From Rhizobium oryzicola (GTDB lineage: Bacteria > Pseudomonadota > Alphaproteobacteria > Rhizobiales > Rhizobiaceae): a DNA stretch of 64,000 nucleotides. The notes under the pieces are model-generated. The model saw nothing but the letters and a program-made list of their open reading frames with translations, was not told where the DNA came from and made no database searches. The stretch is from NCBI RefSeq assembly GCF_030504645.1, contig NZ_JAUKWQ010000001.1:496001-560000 (forward strand), read 5' to 3'. Position numbers and translations under genes: made by a program. Shown piece by piece: positions 10,808 through 21,000 of the stretch. How positions within the stretch are numbered: the stretch's first letter is position 1; the number at the start of each line of letters is the position of its first letter.

Positions 10808-12103
10808 TTGGCAATTTGGCTTGATCAGGCGTCTGCGGATTTCGAGCAGCGGTTTTCGGCGTTTCTGCTGACCAAGCGGGAAGTCTCGGAAGATGTGAAC
10901 GCAACGGTACGCGCCATTCTGGATGATGTGCGGACGCGTGGCGACAAGGCTTTGCATGACTATACCCTTCGCTTCGACCGGGTAGACCTGGCAACTGCCG
11001 GTCTCGCGGTCACGCAAGCCGAAATCGATGCCGCGTTCAACGTGGTCGATACTTCCGTCGTCGACGCCTTGAAGCTTGCCGCGGAGCGGATCGAGCGCCA
11101 CCATGCCCGCCAGATGCCGAAGGACGATATCTACGAGGATGCGCTGGGCGTCGGTCTCGGTTCGCGCTGGACGGCCATTGATGCTGTCGGCCTTTATGTG
11201 CCGGGTGGTACGGCCGCCTATCCGAGCTCCGTTCTGATGAATGCCGTGCCGGCCCGCGTTGCCGGCGTGCCGCGTGTCGTCATGGTCGTGCCGGCCGGCG
11301 GCGGAGCAATCAACCCCGCCGTTCTGGTGGCCGCGCGCATCGCCGGTGTCTCCGAAATCTACCGCATCGGCGGCGCGCAGGCCGTCGCGGCCCTTGCCTA
11401 TGGCACTGAAACCATTGCGCCGGTCGCCAAGATCGTTGGCCCGGGCAATGCCTATGTGGCAGCCGCCAAGCGGCAGGTGTTCGGCACTGTCGGCATCGAC
11501 ATGATCGCCGGTCCCTCAGAAGTGCTGGTCATTGCCGACAAGGAGAATGATCCCGATTGGCTGGCCGCCGATCTTCTGGCCCAGGCGGAACATGACGTCG
11601 GTGCGCAGTCGATCCTCATCACCGATGACCGGGCCTTGGGCGAGGCCGTGGAAACGGCTGTCGAGCGGCAGTTGAAGACCCTGTCACGTGCAGAAACCGC
11701 GGCTGCCAGCTGGCGGGATTTTGGCGCCATCATTCTGGTCGACGATCTGAAGGCTTCCGTGCCGCTCGCCAACCGTATCGCTGCCGAGCACCTGGAACTC
11801 GCCGTCGCCGATCCTGACAGCCTGATGGCCGATATCCGCAATGCCGGCGCCATCTTCGTCGGGCGTCACACGCCGGAGGTGATCGGCGATTATGTCGGTG
11901 GCTCCAACCACGTTCTGCCGACCGCCCGCTCTGCGCGCTTTTCCTCCGGTCTTTCGGTGCTGGATTTCGTCAAGCGCACGTCGATCCTCCGGCTTGGGCC
12001 GGATCAGTTGCGGGCGCTGGGGCCCGCCGCAATCACGCTCGCGCATTCCGAAGGCTTGAGCGCCCATGCGCGATCGGTGGCAATCCGGTTGAACCAGGGG
12101 TGA
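10808..12103 (+). CDS. hisD: Histidinol dehydrogenase
   Basis: A 431-aa NAD-dependent, zinc-containing enzyme performing the last two oxidations of histidine synthesis (L-histidinol to L-histidine). Family signatures are [42 protein letters not shown] and the C-terminal LAEHDVG-type and [17 protein letters not shown] segments. The start is TTG at 10808, with GGGGATAG upstream; no suitable ATG is near the family N-terminus. It is followed 7 bp later by the UPF0262 gene, so these are probably co-transcribed. Confidence 0.96.
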   Translation: MAIWLDQASADFEQRFSAFLLTKREVSEDVNATVRAILDDVRTRGDKALHDYTLRFDRVDLATAGLAVTQAEIDAAFNVVDTSVVDALKLAAERIERHHARQMPKDDIYEDALGVGLGSRWTAIDAVGLYVPGGTAAYPSSVLMNAVPARVAGVPRVVMVVPAGGGAINPAVLVAARIAGVSEIYRIGGAQAVAALAYGTETIAPVAKIVGPGNAYVAAAKRQVFGTVGIDMIAGPSEVLVIADKENDPDWLAADLLAQAEHDVGAQSILITDDRALGEAVETAVERQLKTLSRAETAAASWRDFGAIILVDDLKASVPLANRIAAEHLELAVADPDSLMADIRNAGAIFVGRHTPEVIGDYVGGSNHVLPTARSARFSSGLSVLDFVKRTSILRLGPDQLRALGPAAITLAHSEGLSAHARSVAIRLNQG

Positions 12104-12110
12104 GCCATCG

Positions 12111-12584
12111 ATGGCAGCGGGGGATTTTCGGCTATGCGACGTTGTGCTGGATGACAGCATTGGCCGCTCCACGCCGGATGTCGAACACGAACGCGCTGTC
12201 GCCATCTTCGATCTGATCGAGGAAAACCGGTTCGAGCCACTGGGTCATGCCGGTGGCCCCTACCGTCTGGATATCTCGCTGGTGGATACCAAGCTTGTCT
12301 TCAAGATCACCACGGAGACCGGCGAAGACGTCGCCACGCACATCCTGTCGCTGACGCCCTTCCGGCGGATCATCAAGGACTACTTCATGATCTGCGAGAG
12401 CTATTACCAGGCGATCCGCTCTGCCTCGCCCTCGCAGATCGAGGCGATCGACATGGGACGGCGCGGCATTCACAATGAAGGCTCCGATACGCTGCGCGAA
12501 CGATTGAAGGGCAAGATCGAGATCGACTTCGATACAGCGCGCCGTCTGTTTACGCTCGTCTGCGTGCTCTATTGGCGGGGTTAG
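12111..12584 (+). CDS. UPF0262 family protein
   Basis: A 157-aa soluble protein of the UPF0262 family, restricted largely to alphaproteobacteria (recognisable stretch ALASPSQ-type helix [20 protein letters not shown] and [19 protein letters not shown]). No enzyme activity is established for the family. It sits 7 bp after hisD and 2 bp before the phosphatase gene, an arrangement conserved in rhizobia, which suggests shared transcription rather than a proven functional link. Confidence 0.85.
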   Translation: MAAGDFRLCDVVLDDSIGRSTPDVEHERAVAIFDLIEENRFEPLGHAGGPYRLDISLVDTKLVFKITTETGEDVATHILSLTPFRRIIKDYFMICESYYQAIRSASPSQIEAIDMGRRGIHNEGSDTLRERLKGKIEIDFDTARRLFTLVCVLYWRG

Positions 12585-12586
12585 GC

Positions 12587-13069
12587 ATGGAAGAGGCGCC
12601 TGCTTTCGAGACGCGGATCGACAAGCCGGGTTCCATTCTGTTCATGTGCGGCCAGAACTCCATCCGCTCGCCCATGGCCGAGGTTATTGCAAAACGCCTG
12701 CTGCCACCCGATATCTACATCCAATCGGCAGGCGTGAAGGCTGGAGAACCGGATCACTTCGTCGATACCGTCCTGCAGGAAATCGGTCTTGCCTTGCCAC
12801 GTCACCAGCCGCGCACGCTGGAGGAGCTGGAGGATGATTATTTCGACGTCATCGTTACGCTGGCACCGGAGGCGCATCATTTCGCGCTGGAACTGACGCG
12901 ATCGCAGCCTGTGGAGGTGATCTACTGGCCCTTGATCGATCCGACAGCGGTCGGCGGCGATAGCCGGGAGCAGATCCTCGACGCCTATCGCGCTGTTCGC
13001 GACCAGTTGTGGCGGCAAATCGAGGCGCGATTCGCAACACCCATATCCCACAGGATACAGAAGGTGTAA
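12587..13069 (+). CDS. Low-molecular-weight phosphotyrosine phosphatase-like protein
   Basis: A 160-aa protein of the LMW protein-tyrosine phosphatase/arsenate reductase fold. The P-loop reads MCGQNSIRSPMAE near residues 19-31, retaining the catalytic Cys and the Arg five residues later (C-x5-R). The second Cys usual in the family's CxxNxCRS loop is replaced by Ile, so redox protection of the active site would differ. Partner and substrate are unknown. ATG 12587 begins 2 bp after the UPF0262 stop; a TTG at 12572 overlapping that gene is an alternative. Confidence 0.8.
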   Translation: MEEAPAFETRIDKPGSILFMCGQNSIRSPMAEVIAKRLLPPDIYIQSAGVKAGEPDHFVDTVLQEIGLALPRHQPRTLEELEDDYFDVIVTLAPEAHHFALELTRSQPVEVIYWPLIDPTAVGGDSREQILDAYRAVRDQLWRQIEARFATPISHRIQKV

Positions 13070-13198
13070 GAACCGGCGAATTCGGTGTTCACATGGTTCA
13101 CAAACGGGCGGCAAACGTGTAGTTTCCGCGCAATTTTGAAACCGGCTGGCCTTTTCGCCGGCCGCATCCCTCTTAAACGACAGGAAGACAAGCTCTAG

Positions 13199-13417
13199 AT
13201 GGCGAAAGAAGAAGTCCTAGAATTCCCGGGCATTGTGACGGAACTGCTGCCGAATGCAACATTCCGCGTCAAGCTTGAGAACGAGCATGAAATCATCGCG
13301 CATACTGCAGGCCGCATGCGCAAGAACCGCATCCGCGTTCTGGCGGGCGACAAGGTTCTCGTGGAAATGACCCCTTACGACCTGACCAAGGGCCGCATCA
13401 CTTACCGCTTCAAGTAA
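13199..13417 (+). CDS. infA: Translation initiation factor IF-1
   Basis: A 72-aa OB-fold protein that occupies the 30S A site during initiation together with IF-2 and IF-3. Sequence is nearly invariant in the family: [20 protein letters not shown] at the start, then [20 protein letters not shown] and the terminal GRITYRFK. The length is exactly as expected. It begins after a 129-bp gap with its own likely promoter, and is followed by maf 38 bp later. Confidence 0.98.
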   Translation: MAKEEVLEFPGIVTELLPNATFRVKLENEHEIIAHTAGRMRKNRIRVLAGDKVLVEMTPYDLTKGRITYRFK

Positions 13418-13455
13418 GCAGGCGGTAGCCGGGATCTCAACCCTTCAGGAAAACC

Positions 13456-14076
13456 ATGGCGCTGGAACACAAGCTCATCCTGGCCTCCGGATCGCCGCGA
13501 CGCCTTGACCTCCTCAATCAGATGGGGATCAAGCCGGCGCGCCTGATGCCGATGGACATTGACGAGACACCGAAGCGGTCCGAGCATCCGCGTTCCCTGG
13601 CGCGCAGGCTTTCCACCGAGAAGGCGGAAGCAGCCTTTGCCGCCATTCGCGAAGATGCCACATGGCGGCAGAGCTTTATCCTCTCCGCCGATACGGTGGT
13701 GTCGGTCGGGCGGCGCATCCTCTCCAAGACCGAATATACGGATGAGGCGTCTTCGGCGCTGCATCTGTTGTCCGGCCGTGGACACAAGGTCTATACGGGC
13801 GTGTGCCTTGTGACGCCCGGCGGCCAGTTCCGCCAGAAGGTGGTGGAAACGAAGGTGCGCTTCAAGCGCCTTTCCCGCCGCGAGATCGATGCCTACCTGG
13901 CGTCCGATCAATGGCGCGGCAAGGCAGGCGCCTATGCCATTCAGGGCATTGCCGGCAGCTTCGTGCAGAAGCTGGTCGGCTCCTATACCAATGTCGTCGG
14001 CCTGCCGCTGTATGAAACGGCGCTTCTGCTGAATGGCGAAGGGTTCGATGTAGCCGCTCTTTGGGGCGAGGATTAA
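13456..14076 (+). CDS. maf: Maf/YhdE-type nucleoside triphosphate pyrophosphatase
   Basis: A 206-aa cytoplasmic Maf-family enzyme that hydrolyses non-canonical or selected nucleotides to monophosphates (house-cleaning; dTTP/UTP for YhdE types). The diagnostic N-terminal [10 protein letters not shown] is present ([16 protein letters not shown]), as are SADTVV and the [13 protein letters not shown] segment with conserved Lys, Ala and Gln. It follows infA and runs into yacG with a 3-bp gap, the common rhizobial infA-maf-yacG order. Confidence 0.95.
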   Translation: MALEHKLILASGSPRRLDLLNQMGIKPARLMPMDIDETPKRSEHPRSLARRLSTEKAEAAFAAIREDATWRQSFILSADTVVSVGRRILSKTEYTDEASSALHLLSGRGHKVYTGVCLVTPGGQFRQKVVETKVRFKRLSRREIDAYLASDQWRGKAGAYAIQGIAGSFVQKLVGSYTNVVGLPLYETALLLNGEGFDVAALWGED

Positions 14077-14079
14077 TCC

Positions 14080-14292
14080 ATGACGGACAACACCATCAAC
14101 AATGGCGCAAAGGTTGAGCCCTTGCGCAAGGCACGCCCATGCCCGGAATGCGGAAAGCCTTCCGCCCGTGATCATTATCCCTTCTGCTCGGATCGATGCC
14201 GGACACTCGACCTTTCTCGCTGGCTGAACGGCGCTTATGCTATTCCCGTGGCTGACGATGAGAGCAAGGCGGACTTCCCGGACGAGCAGTAA
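14080..14292 (+). CDS. yacG: DNA gyrase inhibitor / zinc-binding protein YacG
   Basis: A 70-aa zinc-binding protein. The four cysteines are in CPECGK and [15 protein letters not shown], the family's C-x2-C and C-x3-C pattern. E. coli YacG binds GyrB and inhibits gyrase; activity here is by homology. It is the last gene before tRNA-Phe and the integrated island, and lies 3 bp after maf. Confidence 0.93.
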   Translation: MTDNTINNGAKVEPLRKARPCPECGKPSARDHYPFCSDRCRTLDLSRWLNGAYAIPVADDESKADFPDEQ

Positions 14293-14490
14293 TACACAGC
14301 GCTCGGGCGAACCCCGCGCAGCTATTGGCGAGCGATAACAAGGGTTTGGCAAAGTTTTTCACGGGACTGTCAAAAAAGTTTTCAAACCTGCTTGCCATGC
14401 CCGAACAAGATGTTATAACCCCGCTCGCTCCCGGGGGACACGCCCCGGCGGTTTCGAAAAGAAACCGGAAGGCTTCATGAAAGCCGAGAT

Positions 14491-14566
14491 GCCCGGATAG
14501 CTCAGTTGGTAGAGCAGCGGATTGAAAATCCGCGTGTCGGTGGTTCAAATCCGCCTCCGGGCACCA
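14491..14566 (+). tRNA. tRNA-Phe (GAA anticodon), island integration target
   Basis: A 76-nt cloverleaf with acceptor GCCCGGA/TCCGGGC, D-arm GCTCAGTTGGTAGAGC, anticodon stem GCGGA/TCCGC with loop TTGAAAA (anticodon GAA at 14524-14526), T-loop TTCAAAT and encoded CCA. Its 3' half from 14522 onward lies in a 51-bp sequence repeated exactly at 36,787-36,837, so the 3' part of this intact gene was supplied by the inserted island. Confidence 0.98.
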
Positions 14567-14572
14567 TTTTTC
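14522..14572 (+). repeat. attL: 51-bp direct repeat within tRNA-Phe
   Basis: Identical base for base to 36,787-36,837; the first mismatches are A versus G before it and A versus C after it. It starts at the anticodon loop, as usual for tyrosine-integrase crossovers in tRNA genes, and runs past CCA into the T-rich flank. Confidence 0.95.
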
Positions 14573-14630
14573 AGAATAGAAAACAACATGTTATAGTCGG
14601 TGGCATTGCTGCGCAATCTGGCGTCGGGCG

Positions 14631-14655
14631 AGGCTGGGTGTCATTCTGGGTGTCA
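14631..14655 (+). promoter_or_regulatory. Candidate integrase arm-type sites, left end
   Basis: Two tandem copies of CTGGGTGTCA (14634-14643 and 14646-14655) lie 12 bp apart, about 60 bp inside attL. A related pair lies inside attR at 36,632-36,655, sharing AGGCTGGGTGT exactly. Paired short direct repeats at both ends suit accessory integrase or excisionase binding; binding is not shown. Confidence 0.5.
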
Positions 14656-14772
14656 ATCACCATTTGTTGCAAAAACTTTGGGCTATGTTGCCTGAGTTGA
14701 AGTTGCCTCTTCACCTTTCTCGTTTGACTGGCCTATTGTGCGGCGTGATTTGTACAGAGGTGAACGAGACGA

Positions 14773-16368
14773 ATGGCAAACGAAAGCAACGGGAGCGATC
14801 TCCAGTTTGAGGCGGAGCTCTTTAAAGCCGCAGACAAACTCAGAGGCAATCTGGAGCCGTCGGAATACAAGCACGTCGCGCTTGGTCTCATCTTCCTGAA
14901 ATACATCTCCGAAGCCTTCGAAGCACAGCGCGTGAAGCTGGAACAGGAAGAATACGCCGATCCGGAAGACCCCGAAGAATACCTTGCGGCGCGCGTCTTC
15001 TGGGTGCCCGAGATTGCCCGTTGGTCCTACCTCAAGGACAATGCCCGTGCCCGTGACCTCAAGATCACTGACCCGGTCACCGGCAAGGAAAAGAAGGTAG
15101 ACATCGGCGGGTTGATCGACGTTGCGATGGAGGCCATCGAAAAGGCCAATGCAACGACTCTCAAGGGCGTTCTCCCCAAAGATTATGGCCGCCCCGCGCT
15201 CGACAAGGAGATGATCGGCGACCTGGTCGAGCTCTTCTCCGATGTCACCATGCATACCGAGGGCGAGAAGTCCCGCGACCTGCTGGGCCGGGCCTACGAA
15301 TACTTCCTGTCTGGTTTTGCCGGTGCCGAGGGGCGCCGCGGCGGAGAGTTCTTCACCCCTCGCTCAGTCGTTCGCGTTATGGTCGAAATGCTCGAACCCT
15401 ATCAGGGCCGTGTCTACGATCCCTGCTGCGGCTCGGGCGGCATGTTCGTACAATCCGAAAAGTTTATCGAGGATCATTCTGACCAGCGCGATATCGAGGC
15501 GGCCAAGCGCCGGATCTCGATCTACGGGCAGGAGCGCAATCACACCACTTGGAAGCTCTGCAAAATGAACCTCGCGGTGCGCGGGATCGATGCGGACATT
15601 CGCTGGAACAATGAGGGTTCGTTCATTCGAGACGAGTTCTCCAATACCTACTTCGACTTCATCTTGGCCAATCCGCCCTTCAATGTCTCGGATTGGTGGC
15701 GCGAAAGTTTGGCCGAAGATGTGAGGTGGGAAGCATTCGGTACGCCGCCGCAGGGCAATGCCAACTATGCCTGGCTATCGCACATCTACCATCACCTCGC
15801 CCCGCGTGGCACTGCGGGGGTTGTCCTCGCTAATGGGTCCATGTCGTCCCAGCAATCGGGTGAGGGCGAGATGCGCCGGCAAATGGTCGAAAAGGACGCG
15901 GTGGACTGCATGGTGGCTCTCCCCGGTCAGCTCTTCTATTCTACGCAGATTCCAGCCTGCCTGTGGTTTCTGGCGAAAGACAAGAGTGCCAATGGCCATC
16001 GTGACCGGCGCGGTGAATTCCTGTTCATCGACGCCCGCAAGCTCGGTACGATGGTGGACCGTACCCGGCGAGAGCTTGACCCGAAGGATATCGAAGTTAT
16101 TGCGACGACCTATCATAGCTGGCGCAACAAGGACGGCGGTTATCAGGACGTCCCTGGCTTCTGCAAATCGGCCAGAAAGGAGGACGTGGCCAAGCACGGT
16201 TACGTGCTGACGCCGGGGCGCTACGTCGGTGCAGAGGATGCGGAGGATGATGGTGTGAAGTTTGAGGAGCGATTAGTCCAACTGCGGGAAACACTGTCGC
16301 GGCAATTCTCGGATGCTAGAAGCCTTGAGATCCAGATAGCCAAGAACTTGTTACGAGTCGTGGAATGA
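14773..16368 (+). CDS. hsdM: Type I restriction-modification methyltransferase subunit HsdM
   Basis: A 531-aa N6-adenine methyltransferase subunit. An HsdM N-terminal helical domain ([32 protein letters not shown]) precedes the catalytic domain. The AdoMet motif DPCCGSGGM is at residues ~216-224 and the catalytic NPPF at ~300-303. Two copies bind one HsdS to give a site-specific methylase, and add HsdR for restriction. It is the first gene after attL and heads a run of six genes joined by overlaps or a 4-bp gap. GAGGTG precedes the ATG at suitable distance. Confidence 0.95.
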   Translation: MANESNGSDLQFEAELFKAADKLRGNLEPSEYKHVALGLIFLKYISEAFEAQRVKLEQEEYADPEDPEEYLAARVFWVPEIARWSYLKDNARARDLKITDPVTGKEKKVDIGGLIDVAMEAIEKANATTLKGVLPKDYGRPALDKEMIGDLVELFSDVTMHTEGEKSRDLLGRAYEYFLSGFAGAEGRRGGEFFTPRSVVRVMVEMLEPYQGRVYDPCCGSGGMFVQSEKFIEDHSDQRDIEAAKRRISIYGQERNHTTWKLCKMNLAVRGIDADIRWNNEGSFIRDEFSNTYFDFILANPPFNVSDWWRESLAEDVRWEAFGTPPQGNANYAWLSHIYHHLAPRGTAGVVLANGSMSSQQSGEGEMRRQMVEKDAVDCMVALPGQLFYSTQIPACLWFLAKDKSANGHRDRRGEFLFIDARKLGTMVDRTRRELDPKDIEVIATTYHSWRNKDGGYQDVPGFCKSARKEDVAKHGYVLTPGRYVGAEDAEDDGVKFEERLVQLRETLSRQFSDARSLEIQIAKNLLRVVE

Positions 16369-17729
16369 CCGTGGCGGTTTTGGCGGATCTATTGGAATTC
16401 ACTCGAGATGGAGAGTGGGGCGAAGGCGAGGCAGGTGACGGCCTCGTCAACGTGGGCATTATTCGGGGAACAGATTTTTCGAGCGTGAGATACGGGGACC
16501 TTTCTGGCATTCCCACACGCTACGTGCGCGCGGGCGTCGTCGAAAAGAAGCAACTGAGGCCGGGAGATGTTCTCATAGAGACAGCCGGTGGAACCAAAGA
16601 CCAGCCAACTGGTCGTACCGTCTATCTAAGGGACGAGCTTTTCCAGCTTATAGACAAGCCATTGCTTTGTGCCAGTTTCGCTCGCTTCTTGCGAGTGAGA
16701 GAGGGTTCTATTGATCCTCAATTTCTGTTCTGGAAATTGCAGGACGAATATTTGAGGGGCGAACTTTTGCCCTATCACGTTCAGCATACCGGCGTCGCTC
16801 GGTTTCAATACACCCAATTTGCCTCAACTCACAGGCTTGTTGTTCCCGACACAGCGGACGAACAAAAGGCCATCGCATCTGTCCTCTCTGCAATTGAAGA
16901 GAAGATCCAGTTAAACCGCCGTATGAATGAGACGCTGGAGGCTTTGGCACAGGCGATCTTCAAGGATTGGTTCGTTAGCTTCGGCCCCACCCGCCGCAAG
17001 ATGGGCGGTGCAATCAATCCCGTCGCCATCCTCGGCGGCCTCATCTCCGACCCTGCTAAGGCTGCCTATCTTGCCGCCCTCTTTTCGACCAATCTTGGAG
17101 AAGATGGATTGCCGCAAGGGTGGGAGTTGCGCGAGATTGGCGAACAATCGCAAGCCTTGGGAGGCTCAACCCCAAGCACAAAGGAACCAGCTTTTTGGGA
17201 GCCTGCGGAACACTGCTGGGCCACTCCCAAGGACCTTTCGGCGCAATCAGACCTCGCTCTGTTCGAAACGGAACGAAAGATAAGTGACGCAGGCCTGGCC
17301 CGCATCACGTCTGGCTTGTTGCCCGCCGGGACGGTCCTTTTATCCTCTCGGGCACCGATTGGTTACCTCGCGATCAGCCAAGTCCCTATTGCGATCAATC
17401 AGGGGTTCATCGCGCTGCCACCTAGCGAGAGCTTTGGTACGGCTTACCTTTATTTCTGGTGTAAGGCGAACATGGAACAGATCCAAGCTAATGCGAACGG
17501 TTCGACTTTTCAGGAGATTAGCAAGAGGAACTTCCGCCCCATCAAATCAGCGGTCCCTTCGGATGAAAGGATCCTTACGGCCTTCGTGGAAATCGTTGAC
17601 CCTCTCATTGCTCGCATCGTTTCGGCAGCAAACGAAAACCGCACTCTCGCCGAAACCCGCGACTATCTTCTGCCCAAGCTGATGTCAGGTGCGGTGCGGG
17701 TGCGGGATGCGGAAAGGGCGGTGTCATGA
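16365..17729 (+). CDS. hsdS: Type I restriction specificity subunit HsdS
   Basis: A 454-aa DNA-recognition subunit with two variable target-recognition domains separated by conserved helical spacers. The central spacer is visible as [20 protein letters not shown] followed by [20 protein letters not shown]; the second as residues ~390-450 ([20 protein letters not shown] and [13 protein letters not shown]). The start overlaps the hsdM stop as ATGA. The bipartite recognition sequence cannot be predicted by eye. Length and domain order are normal. Confidence 0.94.
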   Translation: MTVAVLADLLEFTRDGEWGEGEAGDGLVNVGIIRGTDFSSVRYGDLSGIPTRYVRAGVVEKKQLRPGDVLIETAGGTKDQPTGRTVYLRDELFQLIDKPLLCASFARFLRVREGSIDPQFLFWKLQDEYLRGELLPYHVQHTGVARFQYTQFASTHRLVVPDTADEQKAIASVLSAIEEKIQLNRRMNETLEALAQAIFKDWFVSFGPTRRKMGGAINPVAILGGLISDPAKAAYLAALFSTNLGEDGLPQGWELREIGEQSQALGGSTPSTKEPAFWEPAEHCWATPKDLSAQSDLALFETERKISDAGLARITSGLLPAGTVLLSSRAPIGYLAISQVPIAINQGFIALPPSESFGTAYLYFWCKANMEQIQANANGSTFQEISKRNFRPIKSAVPSDERILTAFVEIVDPLIARIVSAANENRTLAETRDYLLPKLMSGAVRVRDAERAVS

Positions 17730-18133
17730 TGCCCGTTGATCGCAGCCACCTCAAAACGGCCATGGCCGCCATTTTGGACGCGCTAGCCCAAGAACACCCA
17801 CTTGGCCATCAGGACACCTATGCGCGCCGGTACATCCTCACGACCCGCAGCGGTATGCCTCTTGAACTGATGTTCGAGCAAAGTCCAAAAACACCGGCCA
17901 ACCTGTGGATCGAGAGACGATTAGCAGGGGCGCTCACGACAAGCGGCATTAAGCAACGTCAATCGCTCGCGTCATCGCTCTATTCAGTAATAGGTAAAAA
18001 CGGAGACCCGCAGTACGGGCGCCACAGCGCATTAGAAAAGATGCCGAACCTCGGCAACGTCGATCTGATCTGCTTGCAGTCAGAAACGCTGGCAGAGGTT
18101 GGCAGAATTCTCGATCAACTTTTGGCGGTGTAG
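17726..18133 (+). CDS. Unknown 135-aa protein inside the type I restriction operon
   Basis: I do not recognise this family. The product is soluble, with a helical N-terminus (LKTAMAAILDALAQE), a central segment ARRYILTTRSGMPLELMFEQ and a helical C-terminus (LAEVGRILDQLLAV); no membrane segment or catalytic motif is evident. Its start overlaps the hsdS stop as ATGA, and the SIR2-domain gene begins 4 bp after its stop, so translation coupling is likely. That placement suggests a partner, regulator or anti-restriction sensor for the SIR2 or HsdS protein, which is inference only. Confidence 0.8.
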   Translation: MMPVDRSHLKTAMAAILDALAQEHPLGHQDTYARRYILTTRSGMPLELMFEQSPKTPANLWIERRLAGALTTSGIKQRQSLASSLYSVIGKNGDPQYGRHSALEKMPNLGNVDLICLQSETLAEVGRILDQLLAV

Positions 18134-18137
18134 GCTC

Positions 18138-19181
18138 ATGGAGTACTTCCGCCAAAGGTACCATGAGTACCTCAACGAAAACGGTCCAGTGGAGATCGCG
18201 GGTTTCACCTGGGAAAACGCCGACGTATTCGAAAAAATGACAACAGGGCTGAATGGCGAAAAAGGAGACTATGAAGCTACGTTCACAGTTTTTGTACAGG
18301 ACCAGATACAATTGGCAAAAGAGCGCGCGCGGGAATTTCTGGAGGAAACTCAGTGCCTCGACCGCTTTCGTGCCTTGAGCGCTCGCAAACAGAACGGCCA
18401 AGTTCTGCCTTTTGTCGGGGCGGGTATGTCCATCGCCAGTGGTTATCGACCTTGGGGTGCATTCCTGCTGTCGCTTTTGGGTGATGCGCCGCACATTAGG
18501 GCCGATGTCGAGGCGATGCTGGGTCGTAGCGAATATGAAGAAGCCGCGCAACTTGTACACGACACCTTGCAGTCGCATGTGCTCGCGGAGGAGATCGCCA
18601 ATCAACTCGGTCGCCATCGCCCCAAAACGGCCGGACCCGTTTGCCTTCTGCCACGTCTCTTTCCCAACGAGGTCCTGACAACCAATTTCGATTACGTGCT
18701 GACGCACGTCTACCATCGCGCGGAGCTACCTTTTGCTTACGAGTTCTGCGGCATGCGGCTACGCGAAGCCCGCCAGCGCATCGGCAACGACCCGCATTGC
18801 CTTCTGCGTCTCCATGGAGAAGCAGATGCCAGTGAGGGGCGCGTGCTAACCCGAAATGAATACGATGCTGCTTATAACGGTGGCGTCACCTTGACCAATA
18901 TCCTTGGCGCACTGATTGGTACCCGCAGCCTACTGTTTATGGGTGCAAGCCTCCAATCGGACCGCACCCACGCCGCGTTGCGTGACATCCGCGCTGAGAA
19001 TGCGGATGCGCCAGTTCGCCACTATGCGTTTCTTCCACTACCTGCGGACAATGAGCGCGCAGCCCGTCGGGCCTTTCTCGCTGAAGCTGAAATTCATCCG
19101 ATCTATTATCCGGCTGACGACCACGACCAATATATTGAAGATCTGTTGCTTACACTGATGGGAGGCGGGCTGGATGACTGA
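18138..19181 (+). CDS. SIR2-domain defence protein
   Basis: A 347-aa protein with a SIR2-like NAD-binding domain. Seen in order: VLPFVGAGMSIASG with the GAG turn at residues ~94-96, TTNFDYVL at ~181-188, and LLRLHGE with the expected catalytic His at ~226. In bacterial immunity such domains (Thoeris, DSR, SIR2-HerA, short Argonaute systems) usually destroy NAD+ to abort infection. The N-terminal ~85 residues are a helical region of unknown role. ATG 18138 is chosen over an upstream frame overlapping the previous gene because it leaves a 4-bp gap. The start of the next gene overlaps its stop by 8 bp. It may act as a suicide arm when restriction fails; this is inference. Confidence 0.85.
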   Translation: MEYFRQRYHEYLNENGPVEIAGFTWENADVFEKMTTGLNGEKGDYEATFTVFVQDQIQLAKERAREFLEETQCLDRFRALSARKQNGQVLPFVGAGMSIASGYRPWGAFLLSLLGDAPHIRADVEAMLGRSEYEEAAQLVHDTLQSHVLAEEIANQLGRHRPKTAGPVCLLPRLFPNEVLTTNFDYVLTHVYHRAELPFAYEFCGMRLREARQRIGNDPHCLLRLHGEADASEGRVLTRNEYDAAYNGGVTLTNILGALIGTRSLLFMGASLQSDRTHAALRDIRAENADAPVRHYAFLPLPADNERAARRAFLAEAEIHPIYYPADDHDQYIEDLLLTLMGGGLDD

Positions 19182-21000
19182 ACAGAGCATCATATCCGAT
19201 GACATGACCCTGAAGCGTCTTTTTCAGGACTTCTATCGTGTTCCCGATTACCAGCGCGAATATGTCTGGGGTGAGACCAATCCGAAGGGTGAAGGCGGCG
19301 AAGAAGTCGACCAGTTCCTGATGGACATCTACTCTGAATACGAAAACGCTACCAAGGATGCTGCGCCCGAGTATTTCATCGGCACAATCGTCGTTTGCAT
19401 GGGCAAAGACGACGTTTTCGAGCTCGTTGATGGCCAACAGCGCACCACGACAGCCTATCTCACTCTCTGCGCTTTGCGGGACGCACTCGTTGAGTTGGGG
19501 CAGTCGCTGCCGGAAGAGCTTAAAGGTCAGATCGCATCAAGTACCGTCGACTGGCAAGGTGAGAGCATCGCGCGCTATCGGCTTGAGCTTCAGTATGAGG
19601 ACTCGGGCGGTGTGCTCGTTCAATATGCTGAGGGCAATGGGGCTACCGCAGATAGGCAATCGACACGCTCCATCCGGAATATCGGTAACGCTTATCGTGT
19701 CATCCGGGAGTTCATCACCTCCACCTTGAAAAACGATCCCATCAACATCCGCCGCTTTCACGGGTATCTGACAAACAAGGTTAAGATCATCCGCATTCAG
19801 ACTCCTACGATCGCAAAAGCCTTGAAGATCTTCGAGACCATCAACGATCGGGGCGTTGGCCTTGATGCGATGGACCTGCTGAAAAATCTGCTCTTCATGA
19901 ACGCGAAGGAGGCGGAGTATTCGAAGCTAAAGGACGTCTGGAAGCAGCTAACAGGCGAAATCTACGCGGCCAACGAGAAGCCTTTGCGCTTCCTGCGCTA
20001 CTATCTGATGGCCACCTTCGACGTTGATAGCACGCAACGAGAAGAGCTGATCTACGACTGGTTTCAGAAGAACGAGAACCTTACCAAGCACGCAAGCGAG
20101 CCTCTGACGTTTGCTCACCGCCTGCTTGAGGCCGCCAGAGCCTATCGCCGCTTTACGACTGGGATGAATGCCTCAGGCGGCATTGAGCGCGGCCTGGTCA
20201 ACACGCGAACGCTCGGCGGTAAGTCAATCAAGCAGCACTTCATCATTTTGATGGCTGGGCGTCACCTGAGTCCGACCAACTTCACGACGCTTTGCGATGA
20301 AGTCGAGAAGACGATGTTCGTGTGGCTTATGAGTGGCACGGCAGGCAAGGAATACGAGCGCCGAATTGTCGATGCAGCGCACGAGCTTCGCGCGGTGACA
20401 GATGAAAATTTCGATGATTTCATTCAGCGGCATTTCAAGAAGGAGCGCGCCGGACTGGCAATCCTGTTCCGCCAGAGATTGCTTTCCCTGCGTGTTGGCG
20501 ACACCCGGCAGTTCCGGTTGCGCTATCTGCTGGCAAAGCTCACGCAATACGTTGACCTCCAGGCCTATGGTCCGAGCCAGGGGCGGGACAATCTGGATGA
20601 CTATTTCTCAGGCGGGAACGACATTGAGCATATCTTGCCGGATCATGGCGATCCGGATGCGATCACCGAATTTGGCGAAGGCGGTACAGATCAGCTGATC
20701 ATCCAGCGACTTGGCAACCTCTTACTGATCGAGAAGTCCATCAACCGAGCAATCCAGAACGGGAAATATTCTGACAAGATCAAGATCTATCCTCAGTCCA
20801 AATATCTGCTGACACGGTGTCAGGCCGACAAGGCAAGCGGGCAGGTCGGTGTTGCTGACAAGATCACCAAAGCGGTCGACGGGCTCGATGTATTTCCTGT
20901 CTGGAATAGAGACGCGATTGAGAAGCGCCAGGCGTTTCTTGCACGGCTTGCCTCCAGAGTGTGGGATACTGCCGACGAGCAAGCGGTTGCACAAACATGA
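19174..21000 (+). CDS. DUF262/DUF1524 protein (GmrSD-like)
   Basis: A 608-aa protein with an N-terminal DUF262 (ParB-like nucleotide-handling fold) and a C-terminal DUF1524 (HNH-type nuclease) region. DUF262 motifs are [11 protein letters not shown] at ~22-32 and [11 protein letters not shown] at ~86-96. The HNH-like signature [12 protein letters not shown] is near 481-492, followed by [13 protein letters not shown]. This pairing is that of GmrSD-type type IV enzymes, which cut DNA with modified bases. Its place between sir2 and hsdR, with an ATGA overlap into hsdR, suggests it works beside the type I enzyme, perhaps against modified phage DNA that escapes it. Modified-base specificity is unknown. 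Confidence 0.88.
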   Translation: MTEQSIISDDMTLKRLFQDFYRVPDYQREYVWGETNPKGEGGEEVDQFLMDIYSEYENATKDAAPEYFIGTIVVCMGKDDVFELVDGQQRTTTAYLTLCALRDALVELGQSLPEELKGQIASSTVDWQGESIARYRLELQYEDSGGVLVQYAEGNGATADRQSTRSIRNIGNAYRVIREFITSTLKNDPINIRRFHGYLTNKVKIIRIQTPTIAKALKIFETINDRGVGLDAMDLLKNLLFMNAKEAEYSKLKDVWKQLTGEIYAANEKPLRFLRYYLMATFDVDSTQREELIYDWFQKNENLTKHASEPLTFAHRLLEAARAYRRFTTGMNASGGIERGLVNTRTLGGKSIKQHFIILMAGRHLSPTNFTTLCDEVEKTMFVWLMSGTAGKEYERRIVDAAHELRAVTDENFDDFIQRHFKKERAGLAILFRQRLLSLRVGDTRQFRLRYLLAKLTQYVDLQAYGPSQGRDNLDDYFSGGNDIEHILPDHGDPDAITEFGEGGTDQLIIQRLGNLLLIEKSINRAIQNGKYSDKIKIYPQSKYLLTRCQADKASGQVGVADKITKAVDGLDVFPVWNRDAIEKRQAFLARLASRVWDTADEQAVAQT

